Assembly: GCA_905233475.1 (NCBI GenBank)
Contig: CAJOEN010000025.1
Coordinates: 1 to 64,000 of the forward strand
DNA: 64,000 bases
From: an uncultured Bacteroidales bacterium
GTDB lineage: Bacteria; Bacteroidota; Bacteroidia; Bacteroidales; P3
Direction: 5' to 3'
This document shows, piece by piece, positions 8,214-15,886 of the stretch. A program made the translations under genes and the position numbers. Within the stretch, counting starts at the first letter, position 1. Every line of letters begins with the position of its first letter. Under the pieces are notes generated by a model. The model did not search any database and was not told where the DNA came from. It worked only from the letters and a program-made list of their open reading frames with translations.

Positions 8214-9245
8214 ATGAGTTTATCCGACACCATTTCAGTTTTTGCGGAATTGGGCAAAAAAATACAAGGCGGCCTCGACGACGGCTCGCTCGACGGCATT
8301 ATCGACATTGCTTCGCACCATAATCCGTGGCACACACACGGAAACATTCTCTTTGCCCTCGGACGCGTGGTACGCAACCTGGAGCAGCCTCGACTGGAGC
8401 AGTGGCTCGCCCCCTACCCCACCCTCGACGGGTTACACAAGCCAAAAACGGTGGCGGTGGTTATGAGCGGCGAAGTGCCTCTTTCGGGATGGAGCGATTT
8501 CCTTTCGGTGATTGCCTCGGGCAACCGCATACTTATAAAACTGAGCGACGGCGACGACGTGCTTATCCCTCATCTGGCTAAAATGTTGGTGCGCATAGCC
8601 CCTGAGTTTGAGGACTATGTGACTTTCGCCGAAGGACGCATGCACCGTTTCGACGCGATAATAGCCACCGGAGACGGCAATACCAACCGCTATTTCGAAC
8701 GCTATTTTGCACATTATCAGCACATAATAAGGCAACCGAAAAACAGTGTGGCTGTGCTCGACGGCAACGAGACCCCGGCACAACTCACGGCCTTGGCCGA
8801 CGACATTTTTATTTATATGGGAATGGGCAGTCGGGGCGTGTCGAAACTTTTTGTGCCCGAGGGCTACGATTTTGGCAGACTTATCAAAGCCGCCGAGAAA
8901 TACCGTCAGCTGTTCGACGAAAACCACTACAAAAGCAATTTGGATTACCACAAGGCTCTGCTGATGCTCAACGCCGTACCTTTTATCGACGGCGATTTCT
9001 GGATTTTGAAAGATGACGAGCCAATAGCCTCACCTGTGTCGGTAACAAACTACGGCACTTACAATAAATTATCTGAAGTTACTGATTTTCTGAAGAATAA
9101 CGCCAATAGTATCGACTGCGTGGTTTCGGGCACGGAACTGGATAATGCCATACCTTTCGGCAAAGCCCACCGCACCGAGCTTTGGGACTATCCGCAAGGC
9201 ATAAACACTATGGATTTTCTTATCAACTTAAAGAATGAACTCTAA
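8214..9245 (+). CDS. Acyl-CoA reductase (LuxC-like)
   Basis: A 343-residue protein resembling the LuxC acyl-CoA reductase family, an aldehyde-dehydrogenase-fold group that reduces acyl-CoA or acyl-phosphate to aldehyde with NADPH. Visible features: KTVAVVMSGEVPLSGWSDFLSVIASGNRILIKLSD (about residues 80-115) in the nucleotide-binding part, the FDAIIATGDGNTNRYFERYF segment, and IFIYMGMGSRGVSKLFVPEGYDF near residue 200. The invariant SRGVSKLFVP motif is typical of Bacteroidota copies. It is slightly short against LuxC (about 480). No luciferase or fatty-acid reductase partners are adjacent; the GH3-like acyl-activating gene sits 31 kb away. The substrate is unknown. Confidence 0.82.
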   Translation: MSLSDTISVFAELGKKIQGGLDDGSLDGIIDIASHHNPWHTHGNILFALGRVVRNLEQPRLEQWLAPYPTLDGLHKPKTVAVVMSGEVPLSGWSDFLSVIASGNRILIKLSDGDDVLIPHLAKMLVRIAPEFEDYVTFAEGRMHRFDAIIATGDGNTNRYFERYFAHYQHIIRQPKNSVAVLDGNETPAQLTALADDIFIYMGMGSRGVSKLFVPEGYDFGRLIKAAEKYRQLFDENHYKSNLDYHKALLMLNAVPFIDGDFWILKDDEPIASPVSVTNYGTYNKLSEVTDFLKNNANSIDCVVSGTELDNAIPFGKAHRTELWDYPQGINTMDFLINLKNEL

Positions 9246-9368
9246 ACTCTCCTGTTCGCCTTCGGCTTACGACAGGCGAAATATTGGCGAACACCTTTGA
9301 AAAAAAATTCAGTGAACAAATTTTGTGGATATTGTAGGTTATTTTTCAATTAATTAAAATTCAAAGAA

Positions 9369-10073
9369 ATGCAACACGGAACACTGATACTTTTTCCTGT
9401 GGGCTTGGGCGGCGACCTCAGCGCCTGCCTGCCCGAATACAATCGCCAGCTACTTAACACCTGCACAACTTTTATTGTGGAGGAGCTGCGTACAGCACGC
9501 CGTTTCCTGAAAAAAGCAGGTTACCTAACCCCTATCGACGACACCACTTTTTATGTCCTTAACGAACACACCCAGCAGTCGGAGATTGAGCATTACCTCG
9601 ACGGCATAAGCGAGGGCAAAAACATCGGTCTGCTCTCGGAGGCGGGCTTGCCCTGCGTGGCCGACCCGGGAGCAATGGCAGTGCGTATGGCGCAAAAGCA
9701 TGGCATCGAGGTGGTTCCGCTCGTAGGACCTTCGTCGCTGATGATGGCGCTGATGGCTTCGGGCTTCAACGGACAGAATTTCGCTTTTGTCGGCTACCTG
9801 CCGATTGACAAACCTGAACGTATCAAAGCTATTAAAGCATTGGAAAATAGAGCTTATCACGAGAACCAGACTCAGATTTTCATAGAAACGCCCTACCGCT
9901 CGCAACAAACGATAGAACTTTTGTCCAACATCTGCAACCCACAAACCATGATTTGTGTCGCCACCGACATAACCCTTGAAAATCAGTTTATTAAGTCGGC
10001 TACGGCTGCTTGGTGGAAAAAGCACCTGCCCGACATCGCAAAACGAAACACTGTGTTTTTAATTGAGAGTTGA
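9369..10073 (+). CDS. Tetrapyrrole-type SAM-dependent methyltransferase (RsmI-like)
   Basis: 234 residues of the TP_methylase fold shared by RsmI (2'-O-methylation of 16S rRNA C1402) and corrin/porphyrin methylases. Motifs: LLSEAGLPCVADPGAMAVRMA (about residues 83-103; SEAG.P...DPG is diagnostic), VVPLVGPSSLMMALMASGF, and the late IFIETPYRSQQTIELL. RsmI proteins are usually longer (about 280). This short form is common in Bacteroidota and often called SAM-dependent methyltransferase. Its last codons and stop lie in a heptamer array (GTTGAGA units), giving a C-terminus FLIES. Function is probably rRNA methylation, but that is inference. Confidence 0.85.
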   Translation: MQHGTLILFPVGLGGDLSACLPEYNRQLLNTCTTFIVEELRTARRFLKKAGYLTPIDDTTFYVLNEHTQQSEIEHYLDGISEGKNIGLLSEAGLPCVADPGAMAVRMAQKHGIEVVPLVGPSSLMMALMASGFNGQNFAFVGYLPIDKPERIKAIKALENRAYHENQTQIFIETPYRSQQTIELLSNICNPQTMICVATDITLENQFIKSATAAWWKKHLPDIAKRNTVFLIES

Positions 10074-10082
10074 GAGTTCGGT
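10062..10082 (+). repeat. Heptamer array supplying the methylase stop codon
   Basis: Three 7-base units (ATTGAGA, GTTGAGA, GTTCGGT); the TGA stop at 10071-10073 lies inside them. Confidence 0.6.
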
Positions 10083-10119
10083 AAAAATCTTAAAAAGTTT
10101 TGATATTGAAAAAAAAGCG

Positions 10120-10127
10120 TATATTTG
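10120..10127 (+). promoter_or_regulatory. Putative -7 element for the first cysteine-module gene
   Basis: TATATTTG, 45 bases before the start at 10173; a TTTTG occurs 17 bases upstream of it. Confidence 0.5.
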
Positions 10128-10150
10128 TCGTTTCAAAAAACACAAAATAT

Positions 10151-10171
10151 AAACCATAAATTGTAAACCAT
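10151..10171. repeat. Short heptamer array before a start codon
   Basis: Three 7-base units (aaaccat, aaattgt, aaaccat) end one base before the ATG at 10173. Confidence 0.5.
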
Positions 10172-10172
10172 T

Positions 10173-10820
10173 ATGACTGCCGGTAAAGACATCTGCAATG
10201 AGCTAAGGGCGTTGCGCCGCCACATAGCCGACGAAAACCAAATCCCTTTGGAGATGGAAGAATGCACCTACTGTGGCGAGTGTTGCGGCACCTGTCCCCG
10301 TTGCGATGCCGAGGTACGTTACCTCGAAGAAGCCCTTTCGCACCGCATTACTCTTGGCAAAGCTGTAACAGCCGACACCACCGCGCAAAAGCCCCTTGCC
10401 AAAGAAATTGCCTACACCGTTGGCAAAGTGCGTGTTACCGGAGTGGTTCTGAACTCCAAAACCAAAGAGCCGGAGCCGTTTATAAATGTGACAGTGGAAA
10501 AAGATGGAAAGCTGATTGGTGGTGCTGCCACGGATATTGACGGAAAGTATGTTTTATACATTCCAAAAGGAGAATATAAGTTCATAATCAATGGTATTGG
10601 ATTTAAAAGAATGGAGTTTTTGAGAACTATTGGTGAGAGCGATGAAGGCGGTGTATTATTAGTTGATAAAATTTATCTGGAAGAAAGAGCGACAATGGGC
10701 TTGCTTCATGTTGTAATTAAAGGAGATGCTGAGCCCAAGAGACCAAAATTGATTGACAAAGACCCCTACGGGCCAAAAGGCCATGTGGAATACGACGGAG
10801 TAAAAGTGATAGTAAAATGA
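10173..10820 (+). CDS. Cysteine-rich N-terminal module fused to a carboxypeptidase-regulatory-like domain, paralogue 1
   Basis: 215 residues without a signal peptide. Residues 8-60 form a helical, charged module with a cysteine cluster CTYCGECCGTCPRC at about residues 31-44, suggesting a metal or iron-sulphur site. Residues about 82-140 look like a CarboxypepD_reg-like beta-sandwich (VRVTGVVLNSKTKEPEPFINVTVEK, GAATDIDGKYVLYIPKGEYKF). The tail carries LIDKDPYGPKGHVEYDGVKVIVK. The next gene is a clear paralogue. The first 177 coding bases after the start region are almost identical to it, while the rest has diverged. A radical SAM enzyme lies downstream. Function unknown; a cytoplasmic regulatory or carrier role is possible, but nothing in the sequence proves it. 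Confidence 0.8.
   Translation: MTAGKDICNELRALRRHIADENQIPLEMEECTYCGECCGTCPRCDAEVRYLEEALSHRITLGKAVTADTTAQKPLAKEIAYTVGKVRVTGVVLNSKTKEPEPFINVTVEKDGKLIGGAATDIDGKYVLYIPKGEYKFIINGIGFKRMEFLRTIGESDEGGVLLVDKIYLEERATMGLLHVVIKGDAEPKRPKLIDKDPYGPKGHVEYDGVKVIVK
10194..10370 (+). repeat. 177-base near-identical block, copy 1
   Basis: I count two mismatches against 10886-11062. The block encodes the cysteine-rich module; similarity drops sharply after CTGTAACA. The pattern fits recent duplication with gene conversion or strong selection on this module. Confidence 0.88.
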
Positions 10821-10864
10821 CAGAAATCAAACAACTAAGCAATTAAACATTTCAACTTTCAATT

Positions 10865-11503
10865 ATGGAAAACGGTCATCATATATGCAATGAGCTAAGG
10901 GCGTTGCGCCGCCACATAGCCGACGAAAACCAAATCCCTTTGGAGATGGAGGAATGCACCTACCGTGGCGAGTGTTGCGGCACCTGTCCCCGTTGCGATG
11001 CCGAGGTACGTTACCTCGAAGAAGCCCTTTCGCACCGCATTACTCTTGGCAAAGCTGTAACAGTACAGGCGCAGAATGTAACCGACACCGCCTCGCTAAA
11101 GTCCGTCGCCAAAGAAATCTCCGACACTGTTGGCAAAGTGCGTGTTACTGGAGTGGTGAAAAACGCCAGAACCAAGGATCTGGAGCCGTTTGTAAATGTT
11201 GTGTTTAAAAAGAATGGGGAAATGGTGACCGAGACTGCAACAGATATGGACGGGAGTTTTGAATTGTGGTTAAAACCAGATAGATATGAAATCGTGATCT
11301 GTTGCATCGGATTTGCACAATATGAATTTTCAATAGATATTACAAATGTAAAAGAACTGAAAATTGGAGATATTTTTTTAGAAGAAAAAAAAGAAGTTCA
11401 TATAATCGTCGGTAGAATTAGAACAGATCCCCTTATTGATAAAGACCCCTATGGACCAACCCAAACCATTAAATATGACGGCGTAAAGGTAATAGCGAGG
11501 TGA
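10865..11503 (+). CDS. Cysteine-rich N-terminal module fused to a carboxypeptidase-regulatory-like domain, paralogue 2
   Basis: 212 residues, 44 bases after paralogue 1, with the same architecture. The cysteine cluster reads CTYRGECCGTCPRC, so the second cysteine of paralogue 1 is replaced by Arg. The five shared cysteines (C-x5-CC-x2-C-x2-C) are therefore the better candidates for binding. The regulatory-like domain (VRVTGVVKNARTKDLEPFVNVVFKK, ETATDMDGSFELWLKPDRYEI) is diverged, and the tail again ends in LIDKDPYGPTQTIKYDGVKVIAR. Conservation of both ends with a variable middle is notable. It is probably co-transcribed with paralogue 1. No function assigned. Confidence 0.8.
   Translation: MENGHHICNELRALRRHIADENQIPLEMEECTYRGECCGTCPRCDAEVRYLEEALSHRITLGKAVTVQAQNVTDTASLKSVAKEISDTVGKVRVTGVVKNARTKDLEPFVNVVFKKNGEMVTETATDMDGSFELWLKPDRYEIVICCIGFAQYEFSIDITNVKELKIGDIFLEEKKEVHIIVGRIRTDPLIDKDPYGPTQTIKYDGVKVIAR
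10886..11062 (+). repeat. 177-base near-identical block, copy 2
   Basis: Partner of 10194-10370. One of the two differences changes a cysteine codon (TGT) to arginine (CGT). Confidence 0.88.
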
Positions 11504-11524
11504 ATTCGGAATTCGGAATTCGGA
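11504..11524 (+). repeat. Heptamer array directly after a stop codon
   Basis: Three copies of attcgga beginning at the base after the TGA stop (11501-11503) of paralogue 2. Confidence 0.7.
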
Positions 11525-11567
11525 ACGGAATTTTTACAGGCTCAAACGCATTGGAAACAAAAAAAAC

Positions 11568-11602
11568 AACTATAAACTGTAAACTCTTAATTCTTAACTC
11601 AC
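11568..11602. repeat. Heptamer array abutting a start codon
   Basis: Five units (aactata, aactgta, aactctt, aattctt, aactcac) run without gap into the ATG at 11603. Confidence 0.75.
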
Positions 11603-12217
11603 ATGAATGAAGTGCCTTTTATCGGGGTTGAGCGTCACAGGCTCGGTGCCGACGGCAGGGGTGTTACCACTCTCGCCGCTTTTCATGGCTGTACGCTCCG
11701 TTGCAAATATTGTCTCAACCGCCGTTGCTTGGAGTCCGCCGAGGGGCTGCCCGCCTACACTCCCGAGCAGCTGTTCAAGCACGTGAGTATCGACAATCTG
11801 TATTTTATAGCCACAGGCGGCGGCGTGTGTTTCGGCGGCGGCGAGCCTCTGCTGCACAGCGATTTTATCTGCGAGTTCAAGGAACTTTGCGGCAAAAGCT
11901 GGAACATCACCGTAGAGACATCGCTCAACGTGCCTCAAAAAGCTGTGGCAAAGGTGGTTAAGGTGGCGGGGGAGTTTATTGTGGATATAAAAGAAAGCAA
12001 TTTGAACATTTACAACGCCTACACCAGTGGCGACGGCAGTCGCGCGTGGGACAACCTGCGGTATCTACTGTCGGAGGTAGCTGCCGCCCAAGTGATGGTG
12101 CGTGTACCGCTGATAAAGGACTACAACACCGAAAGCGACACTGCCCGGACGATGGAGAAACTCAAGGCGCTGGGAGTGGCACGAATCAACAGGTTCGAGT
12201 ATATCACCGAGAGGTGA
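11603..12217 (+). CDS. Radical SAM protein, glycyl-radical-enzyme activase-like
   Basis: 204 residues with the radical SAM motif CTLRCKYC (C-x3-C-x2-C) at about residues 30-37, which holds the [4Fe-4S] cluster. It is followed by the SAM-binding GGG-type segment CFGGGEPLLHSDF near 74-86 and VDIKESNLNIYNAY around 130. The N-terminus FIGVERHRLGADGRGVTTLAAFHGCTLRCKYC matches pyruvate-formate-lyase-activase-like proteins. It is shorter than PflA (about 245) and lacks ferredoxin-type extra cysteines. No glycyl radical enzyme is adjacent; the neighbours are the cysteine-module paralogues upstream and a toxin/antitoxin pair downstream. The partner is therefore unknown. Confidence 0.85.
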   Translation: MNEVPFIGVERHRLGADGRGVTTLAAFHGCTLRCKYCLNRRCLESAEGLPAYTPEQLFKHVSIDNLYFIATGGGVCFGGGEPLLHSDFICEFKELCGKSWNITVETSLNVPQKAVAKVVKVAGEFIVDIKESNLNIYNAYTSGDGSRAWDNLRYLLSEVAAAQVMVRVPLIKDYNTESDTARTMEKLKALGVARINRFEYITER

Positions 12218-12242
12218 TAAATTAATGAGAATTTTAAAAATA

Positions 12243-12274
12243 TTTTGTGTTATCGAATATTTTTCATAACTTTG
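12243..12274 (+). promoter_or_regulatory. Promoter for higBA
   Basis: -33 TTTTG ending at 12247 and -7 TAACTTTG at 12267-12274, a 19-base spacer, 24 bases before the higB start. Confidence 0.65.
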
Positions 12275-12298
12275 CAAATATAATAACGTTCAAGAAGA

Positions 12299-12595
12299 AT
12301 GAGAATAATAGCGAAAAGCACACTGGTTGAGTACTATACACGCAATCCGCGGGCCAAACAACCGCTTGAAGATTGGTTTGAAATTACCAAAAAAGCTCAA
12401 TGGCAAAATACCAACGATATTCGCAAAGTCTTTAATAATGTGGATTACATGGGTAACGACAGGTATGTATTCAACATAAAAGGCAACGATTATCGTCTTG
12501 TTGTGATAATAAGGTTTGCCAATGGCATGGTATATATACGTTTTGTTGGAACTCATTCAGAATATGATAAAATCAAGGACATTAAAAATATTTGA
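12299..12595 (+). CDS. higB: Type II toxin, HigB-family mRNA interferase
   Basis: 98 residues of the HigB_toxin family, ribosome-associated RNases that cut mRNA. The family pattern is clear: YYTRNPRAKQPLEDWFEITKKAQWQNTNDIRKVFNNVDYMGNDRYVFNIKGNDYRLVVII spans residues 12-71, with the conserved NDIRK...YVFNIKGNDYRL signature. The toxin comes first and the HTH antitoxin follows after three bases, the normal higBA order. A well-formed promoter lies directly upstream, and autorepression by HigA is expected from the family. The frame is intact, in contrast with the decayed module at 13.6-14.1 kb. Confidence 0.92.
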   Translation: MRIIAKSTLVEYYTRNPRAKQPLEDWFEITKKAQWQNTNDIRKVFNNVDYMGNDRYVFNIKGNDYRLVVIIRFANGMVYIRFVGTHSEYDKIKDIKNI

Positions 12596-12598
12596 CCT

Positions 12599-12964
12599 AT
12601 GGCACAGATAAAAAGCGAAGCGGCATACCGAGCTGCATTGAAAAGAATAGACGAGTTGCTTTTTTTGACAAGCGACGACATGCCTGAGAGTGACCCCAAT
12701 ATGCTGGAATTAGATATGTTGTCCGATATGGTTGAGGAATATGAGGATGTTCACTACCCCATTGGAACACCAAAACTGTCCGACATTATCAAGTTGCGAA
12801 TGTATGAACTCAACCTTACCCAAAGTGCTGTCGCTAAATTGCTCGGAATCAGCACTCCGCACATGAGCGCCATAATGAACGGCAAAAACGAACCGTCGCT
12901 GCCCCTTGCACGCAACATCTGTCTCAAGCTCAAAATAGACCCGGCTATTGCGTTGGGATTGTAA
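12599..12964 (+). CDS. higA: HigA-type antitoxin with XRE-family HTH
   Basis: 121 residues. The C-terminal half is a helix-turn-helix: LRMYELNLTQSAVAKLLGISTPHMSAIMNGKNEPSLPLARNI (about residues 66-107). The N-terminal half (residues 1-60) is acidic and likely wraps the HigB toxin. It starts three bases after the higB stop, so translation is probably coupled. HigA proteins of this type bind their own promoter; the TAACTTTG promoter at 12267 is the likely target. Confidence 0.9.
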   Translation: MAQIKSEAAYRAALKRIDELLFLTSDDMPESDPNMLELDMLSDMVEEYEDVHYPIGTPKLSDIIKLRMYELNLTQSAVAKLLGISTPHMSAIMNGKNEPSLPLARNICLKLKIDPAIALGL

Positions 12965-12972
12965 TAGTTTTA

Positions 12973-13563
12973 ATGGATAACAAAGATTTACAAACTGATA
13001 CCGAGGTCCATCCTTTGGAACCCTTTTTGCCGTCAAATGCACGGCTGTTGTTTTTGGGCAGCTTTCCTCCTCCGCGCAAACGTTGGAGCATGGATTTCTT
13101 TTACCCGAATTTCACCAACGACCATTGGCGTATCGAGGGGCAGATATGGTTCGGCGACCGCAACCATTTTGTAGATTTGGAAAACAAGTGTTTCCGAAAG
13201 GATGAGATTGTCGCTTTCCTCAAAAACAAGGGTATTGCGATGTACGACACCGCACGTGTGGTACGCCGTTTAAAAAACAATGCCTCCGACGCTTTCTTGG
13301 AAATTGTGGACCCCACCGACATTGAGGCTTTTTTGAGACAAATGCCTTATTGTAAGGCTATTGCCACAACAGGCGAAAAGGCCACCGTGGAACTGTGTCA
13401 AATTTTGGGACTCTCTCAGCGGCCTCAGGTGGGTGAAGACTTGCTGTTGGACAGTGGGTTGCGCATTTTCAGGCTTCCGTCCTCATCGCGTGCCTACCCT
13501 TTGGCTTTCGAAAAAAAATGCGAGGCTTACCGCCGAATGTTTGAAATGGTGTTTGGTTTATAA
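12973..13563 (+). CDS. Uracil-DNA-glycosylase-superfamily protein (Mug/deoxyinosine glycosylase-like)
   Basis: 196 residues of the UDG superfamily, which removes damaged bases (uracil or hypoxanthine) from DNA. Seen: HPLEPFLPSNARLLFLGSFPPPRKRWSMDFFYPN (residues 13-46), where LGSFPP...FFYPN is the family's active-site loop, and the later FRLPSSSRAYPLAF (about 168-181), equivalent to the second catalytic motif. The internal stretch KGIAMYDTARVVRRLKNNASDAFLEIV is typical of the group annotated as DNA-deoxyinosine glycosylase. It follows higA by eight bases, so it may be read through from the higBA promoter; a functional link is not implied. Confidence 0.8.
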   Translation: MDNKDLQTDTEVHPLEPFLPSNARLLFLGSFPPPRKRWSMDFFYPNFTNDHWRIEGQIWFGDRNHFVDLENKCFRKDEIVAFLKNKGIAMYDTARVVRRLKNNASDAFLEIVDPTDIEAFLRQMPYCKAIATTGEKATVELCQILGLSQRPQVGEDLLLDSGLRIFRLPSSSRAYPLAFEKKCEAYRRMFEMVFGL

Positions 13564-13573
13564 TTCAAGTTTC

Positions 13574-13848
13574 TTACTTGTCCCCGTAATGTCCGTAAGC
13601 TGTAAGAACGAGGACAATAACTTCTTGGTCGTGAATTTCATAAACAAGACGGTGCTTTTGCGTAATACGTCGGCTCCATCGTTCTCCATTCATGCCTTTC
13701 AAGGATTTCGGGTGTCCTGTACCCGTGCGCGGATGTTCATGTGGTTCGCTATGAGTTTTAAAGCCTTTTGGTAGGCACTTGGCTCATTTCGGCAAAGACG
13801 TACCAAATCTTGTTCGGCTTTATTAACATAGCATACTTTGTAATTCAT
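13574..13848 (-). pseudogene. yoeB: Txe/YoeB-family toxin, frameshifted
   Basis: On the minus strand the reading frame begins MNYKVCYVNKAEQDL and continues to KALKLIANH. It then loses one base near 13739-13742 and resumes in another frame as EHPRTGTGHP, followed by LKGMNGERWSRRITQKHRLVY and HYGDK at the end. These match the YoeB mRNA interferase family (RxxRxxx-HRLVY core, C-terminal HY). The locus is 275 bases; restoring one base gives 91 residues, the normal size. The antitoxin stop overlaps this start as ATGA. The toxin is presumably inactive unless the shift is a sequencing error. Confidence 0.85.
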
Positions 13849-14088
13849 AGACTACGGATATGTTTGTCCAACTCCTCAACACAGTATTTTCCTTCATCGT
13901 ACTCTTTTCGAGCTTCCTCCACTCTGTCAAAAAATCTTCTTCGGAGAAAATGGTGATGTCTGTTTTCTCATTTGCCAGTTTTTTTTTGCATAGCGCGTAA
14001 GCCTTTGCATAAGCGTTTCGTTGTCGGCTATTGCACCTATGCTTTGCCAAAGTTCCGTGTGCATAACGTTTTGTTGTACAGCAGTCAT
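13845..14088 (-). pseudogene. Antitoxin of the YoeB-type module, two frameshifts
   Basis: Starts MTAVQQNVMHTELWQSIGAI and reads to RLTRYAKK. The frame breaks at a run of nine A (on this strand), resumes as LANEKTDITIFSEEDF, breaks again at a run of six T, and resumes as DRVEEARKEYDEGKYCVEEL to the stop that overlaps the toxin start. Each break is repaired by adding one base, giving 81 residues. Both sit in homopolymers. Element A lies 45 bases upstream, where the promoter should be. Confidence 0.8.
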
Positions 14089-14133
14089 ATCCGTTTTTTT
14101 TATTTTATAACGAAGAAGAACTTTTTTATTGTT

Positions 14134-14274
14134 ATATAGTGGGCTTCTATAAATTGCCTCGGAGAGGCAAACTCTCAATAACCTCGCATGCTAATGTAAG
14201 GTATATCAAGCAAATAAAGAACAGGCGTGTCGGAGACACGCGCTCTCAAACGAATAAATAGAAGTCCCCTATAT
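14134..14274 (+). mobile_element. Palindromic MITE-like element, copy A (complete, diverged)
   Basis: About 141 bases with imperfect terminal inverted repeats (atatag.ggg.cttctat at both ends). Inside are three hairpins: TTGCCTC-gga-GAGGCAA, a decayed acctcgcat...atgtaaggt, and GGCGTGTC-gga-GACACGCG. It has no coding capacity. Its first 97 bases align with copies B-D and its right end aligns, inverted, with copy E. It fills the gap between the broken antitoxin and pepD. Confidence 0.82.
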
Positions 14275-14392
14275 TGTAAATTGTTTCTTAAATATCGCTT
14301 CCGGAACAATTTCTTCAAAAGTTTTTTACTTTCAAAATAAAGTTACATTTTTTTCGTTATAATAAATTACAAATATAAAAAATGACATTATT

Positions 14393-15844
14393 ATGTATAA
14401 AGCATTGGAAAATCTGAAACCCGCTGCAGTGTGGCGTTTCTTCGATGAAATTCTGCGCATTCCGCGTCCTTCCAAACACGAGGAAAAAATAACACGTTAT
14501 CTTATCGAATACGGTGTAAACAAAGGCTTCGAGACCCTTACCGACAACGTGGGCAACGTCCTTATCCGCAAACCTGCCACCGCTGGCAACGAAAATCGTC
14601 CTTGGGTGTGCCTGCAAAGTCATATCGATATGGTTTGTGAAAAGAACAGCGACAAAATATTTGATTTTCAGAAAGATGCCATTGTTCCAGTGCTTAAAGG
14701 CGAATGGCTCTATGCCGACGGAACTACCCTTGGTGCCGACGATGGCATAGGCGTGGCCACAGCCCTTGCAATACTCGATTCCACCGATATCGAGCACGGC
14801 CCAATCGAATGCCTCTTTACCGTTGATGAGGAGACCGGACTCACTGGTGCTTCGGCACTGAAAACCGACTGGCTAAAGAGCCGTATTCTCCTCAACCTCG
14901 ACGACGAAGACCTTGGCGAGATTTGCGTCGGCTGTGCCGGCGGTATCGACACTGTTATGGAAATAGACTACAACCACGTTTCCGTAGAACCTGAAACAGA
15001 AGCCTTTACAATAAAAGTATCGGGACTTAAGGGCGGACATTCCGGCGACGACATAAACAAGGGGCTCGGTTGTGCCAACAAGTTGATAAACCGTATTTTA
15101 TGGTCGATGAGCGAGGAGCTCGGAATGCGTCTTTCTTTGCTTGACGGCGGCAACCTGCGCAATGCCATAGCCCGCGAGGCTTATGCAGTGGTAACGGTTC
15201 CTAAAGCCAATGCCGAAAAACTGCAACATGCCGTAAAACAGTTTGAAAAAGCTGTACAGTATGAGTTCCGCTCCACCGAACCCGACCTCAAAGTAAGTGC
15301 CGAAAAAGCCGAAATGCCACAGTATCTGTTGGAAAAAGACATGCAAGACAAACTGCTTAACGCACTGTATGCCTGTGCACACGGCGTTTTGGCAATGTCG
15401 CGCGAGATTCCCAATTTTGTTGAGACTTCCACCAACCTCGCTTCTATCAAGATGGACGACAAAAAGATACACATCTGCACCAGCCAGCGCAGCTCGGTGG
15501 AGAGTGCCAAACACGCCGCCGCCGCCAAAATCGAGGCAACTTTCCGACTGATAGGCGCCAAGGTTACCCACAGCGACGGCTATCCGGGATGGACACCCAA
15601 TCCCGACAGCAAAGTGCTTAAAATTGCCGACGACGCTTACCGTCGCCTCTTCAACGAGGAACCCACCATACGCGCTATACACGCTGGTTTGGAATGCGGT
15701 TTGATAGGCGAAAAATACGATGGTATGGACATGATTTCGTTTGGCCCTACAATGCGCGGAGTGCATTCACCCGAAGAACGCCTCGAAATAGCCACTGTGG
15801 AGAAATTCTGGCGTCATGTGATTGAAATACTGAAGAATATTTAG
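14393..15844 (+). CDS. pepD: Aminoacyl-histidine dipeptidase (M20C family)
   Basis: 483 residues, the usual length for PepD, a cytoplasmic zinc di-/tripeptidase that hydrolyses Xaa-His and other dipeptides. Metal-site motifs: CLQSHIDMVC (about residue 76, His and Asp), TLGADDGIGVATALA (bridging Asp, about 114), DEETGLTGA (catalytic Glu pair, about 144), LNLDDEDLGEI, and the C-terminal MRGVHSPEERL with the last His ligand. It starts after element A, and no TAnnTTTG element was found in the AT-rich 120 bases before it. Together with the POT transporter it fits peptide use, but the two genes are not linked. Confidence 0.95.
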   Translation: MYKALENLKPAAVWRFFDEILRIPRPSKHEEKITRYLIEYGVNKGFETLTDNVGNVLIRKPATAGNENRPWVCLQSHIDMVCEKNSDKIFDFQKDAIVPVLKGEWLYADGTTLGADDGIGVATALAILDSTDIEHGPIECLFTVDEETGLTGASALKTDWLKSRILLNLDDEDLGEICVGCAGGIDTVMEIDYNHVSVEPETEAFTIKVSGLKGGHSGDDINKGLGCANKLINRILWSMSEELGMRLSLLDGGNLRNAIAREAYAVVTVPKANAEKLQHAVKQFEKAVQYEFRSTEPDLKVSAEKAEMPQYLLEKDMQDKLLNALYACAHGVLAMSREIPNFVETSTNLASIKMDDKKIHICTSQRSSVESAKHAAAAKIEATFRLIGAKVTHSDGYPGWTPNPDSKVLKIADDAYRRLFNEEPTIRAIHAGLECGLIGEKYDGMDMISFGPTMRGVHSPEERLEIATVEKFWRHVIEILKNI

Positions 15845-15853
15845 TGGTCTGCA

Positions 15854-15881
15854 AACTGTAAACTAATTTCAATTTTCAACT
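15854..15881. repeat. Heptamer array upstream of rlmN
   Basis: Four 7-base units (aactgta, aactaat, ttcaatt, ttcaact) end five bases before the rlmN ATG at 15887. Confidence 0.5.
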
Positions 15882-15886
15882 AAAAG

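Noticed and set aside
8214-9245. Bioluminescence-type lux locus
   Set aside because: The LuxC-like reductase stands alone; no luciferase, LuxD or LuxE gene is near.
13574-14088. Programmed frameshifting in the YoeB module
   Set aside because: Three separate shifts in two small genes with no recoding signals fit decay or read error better.
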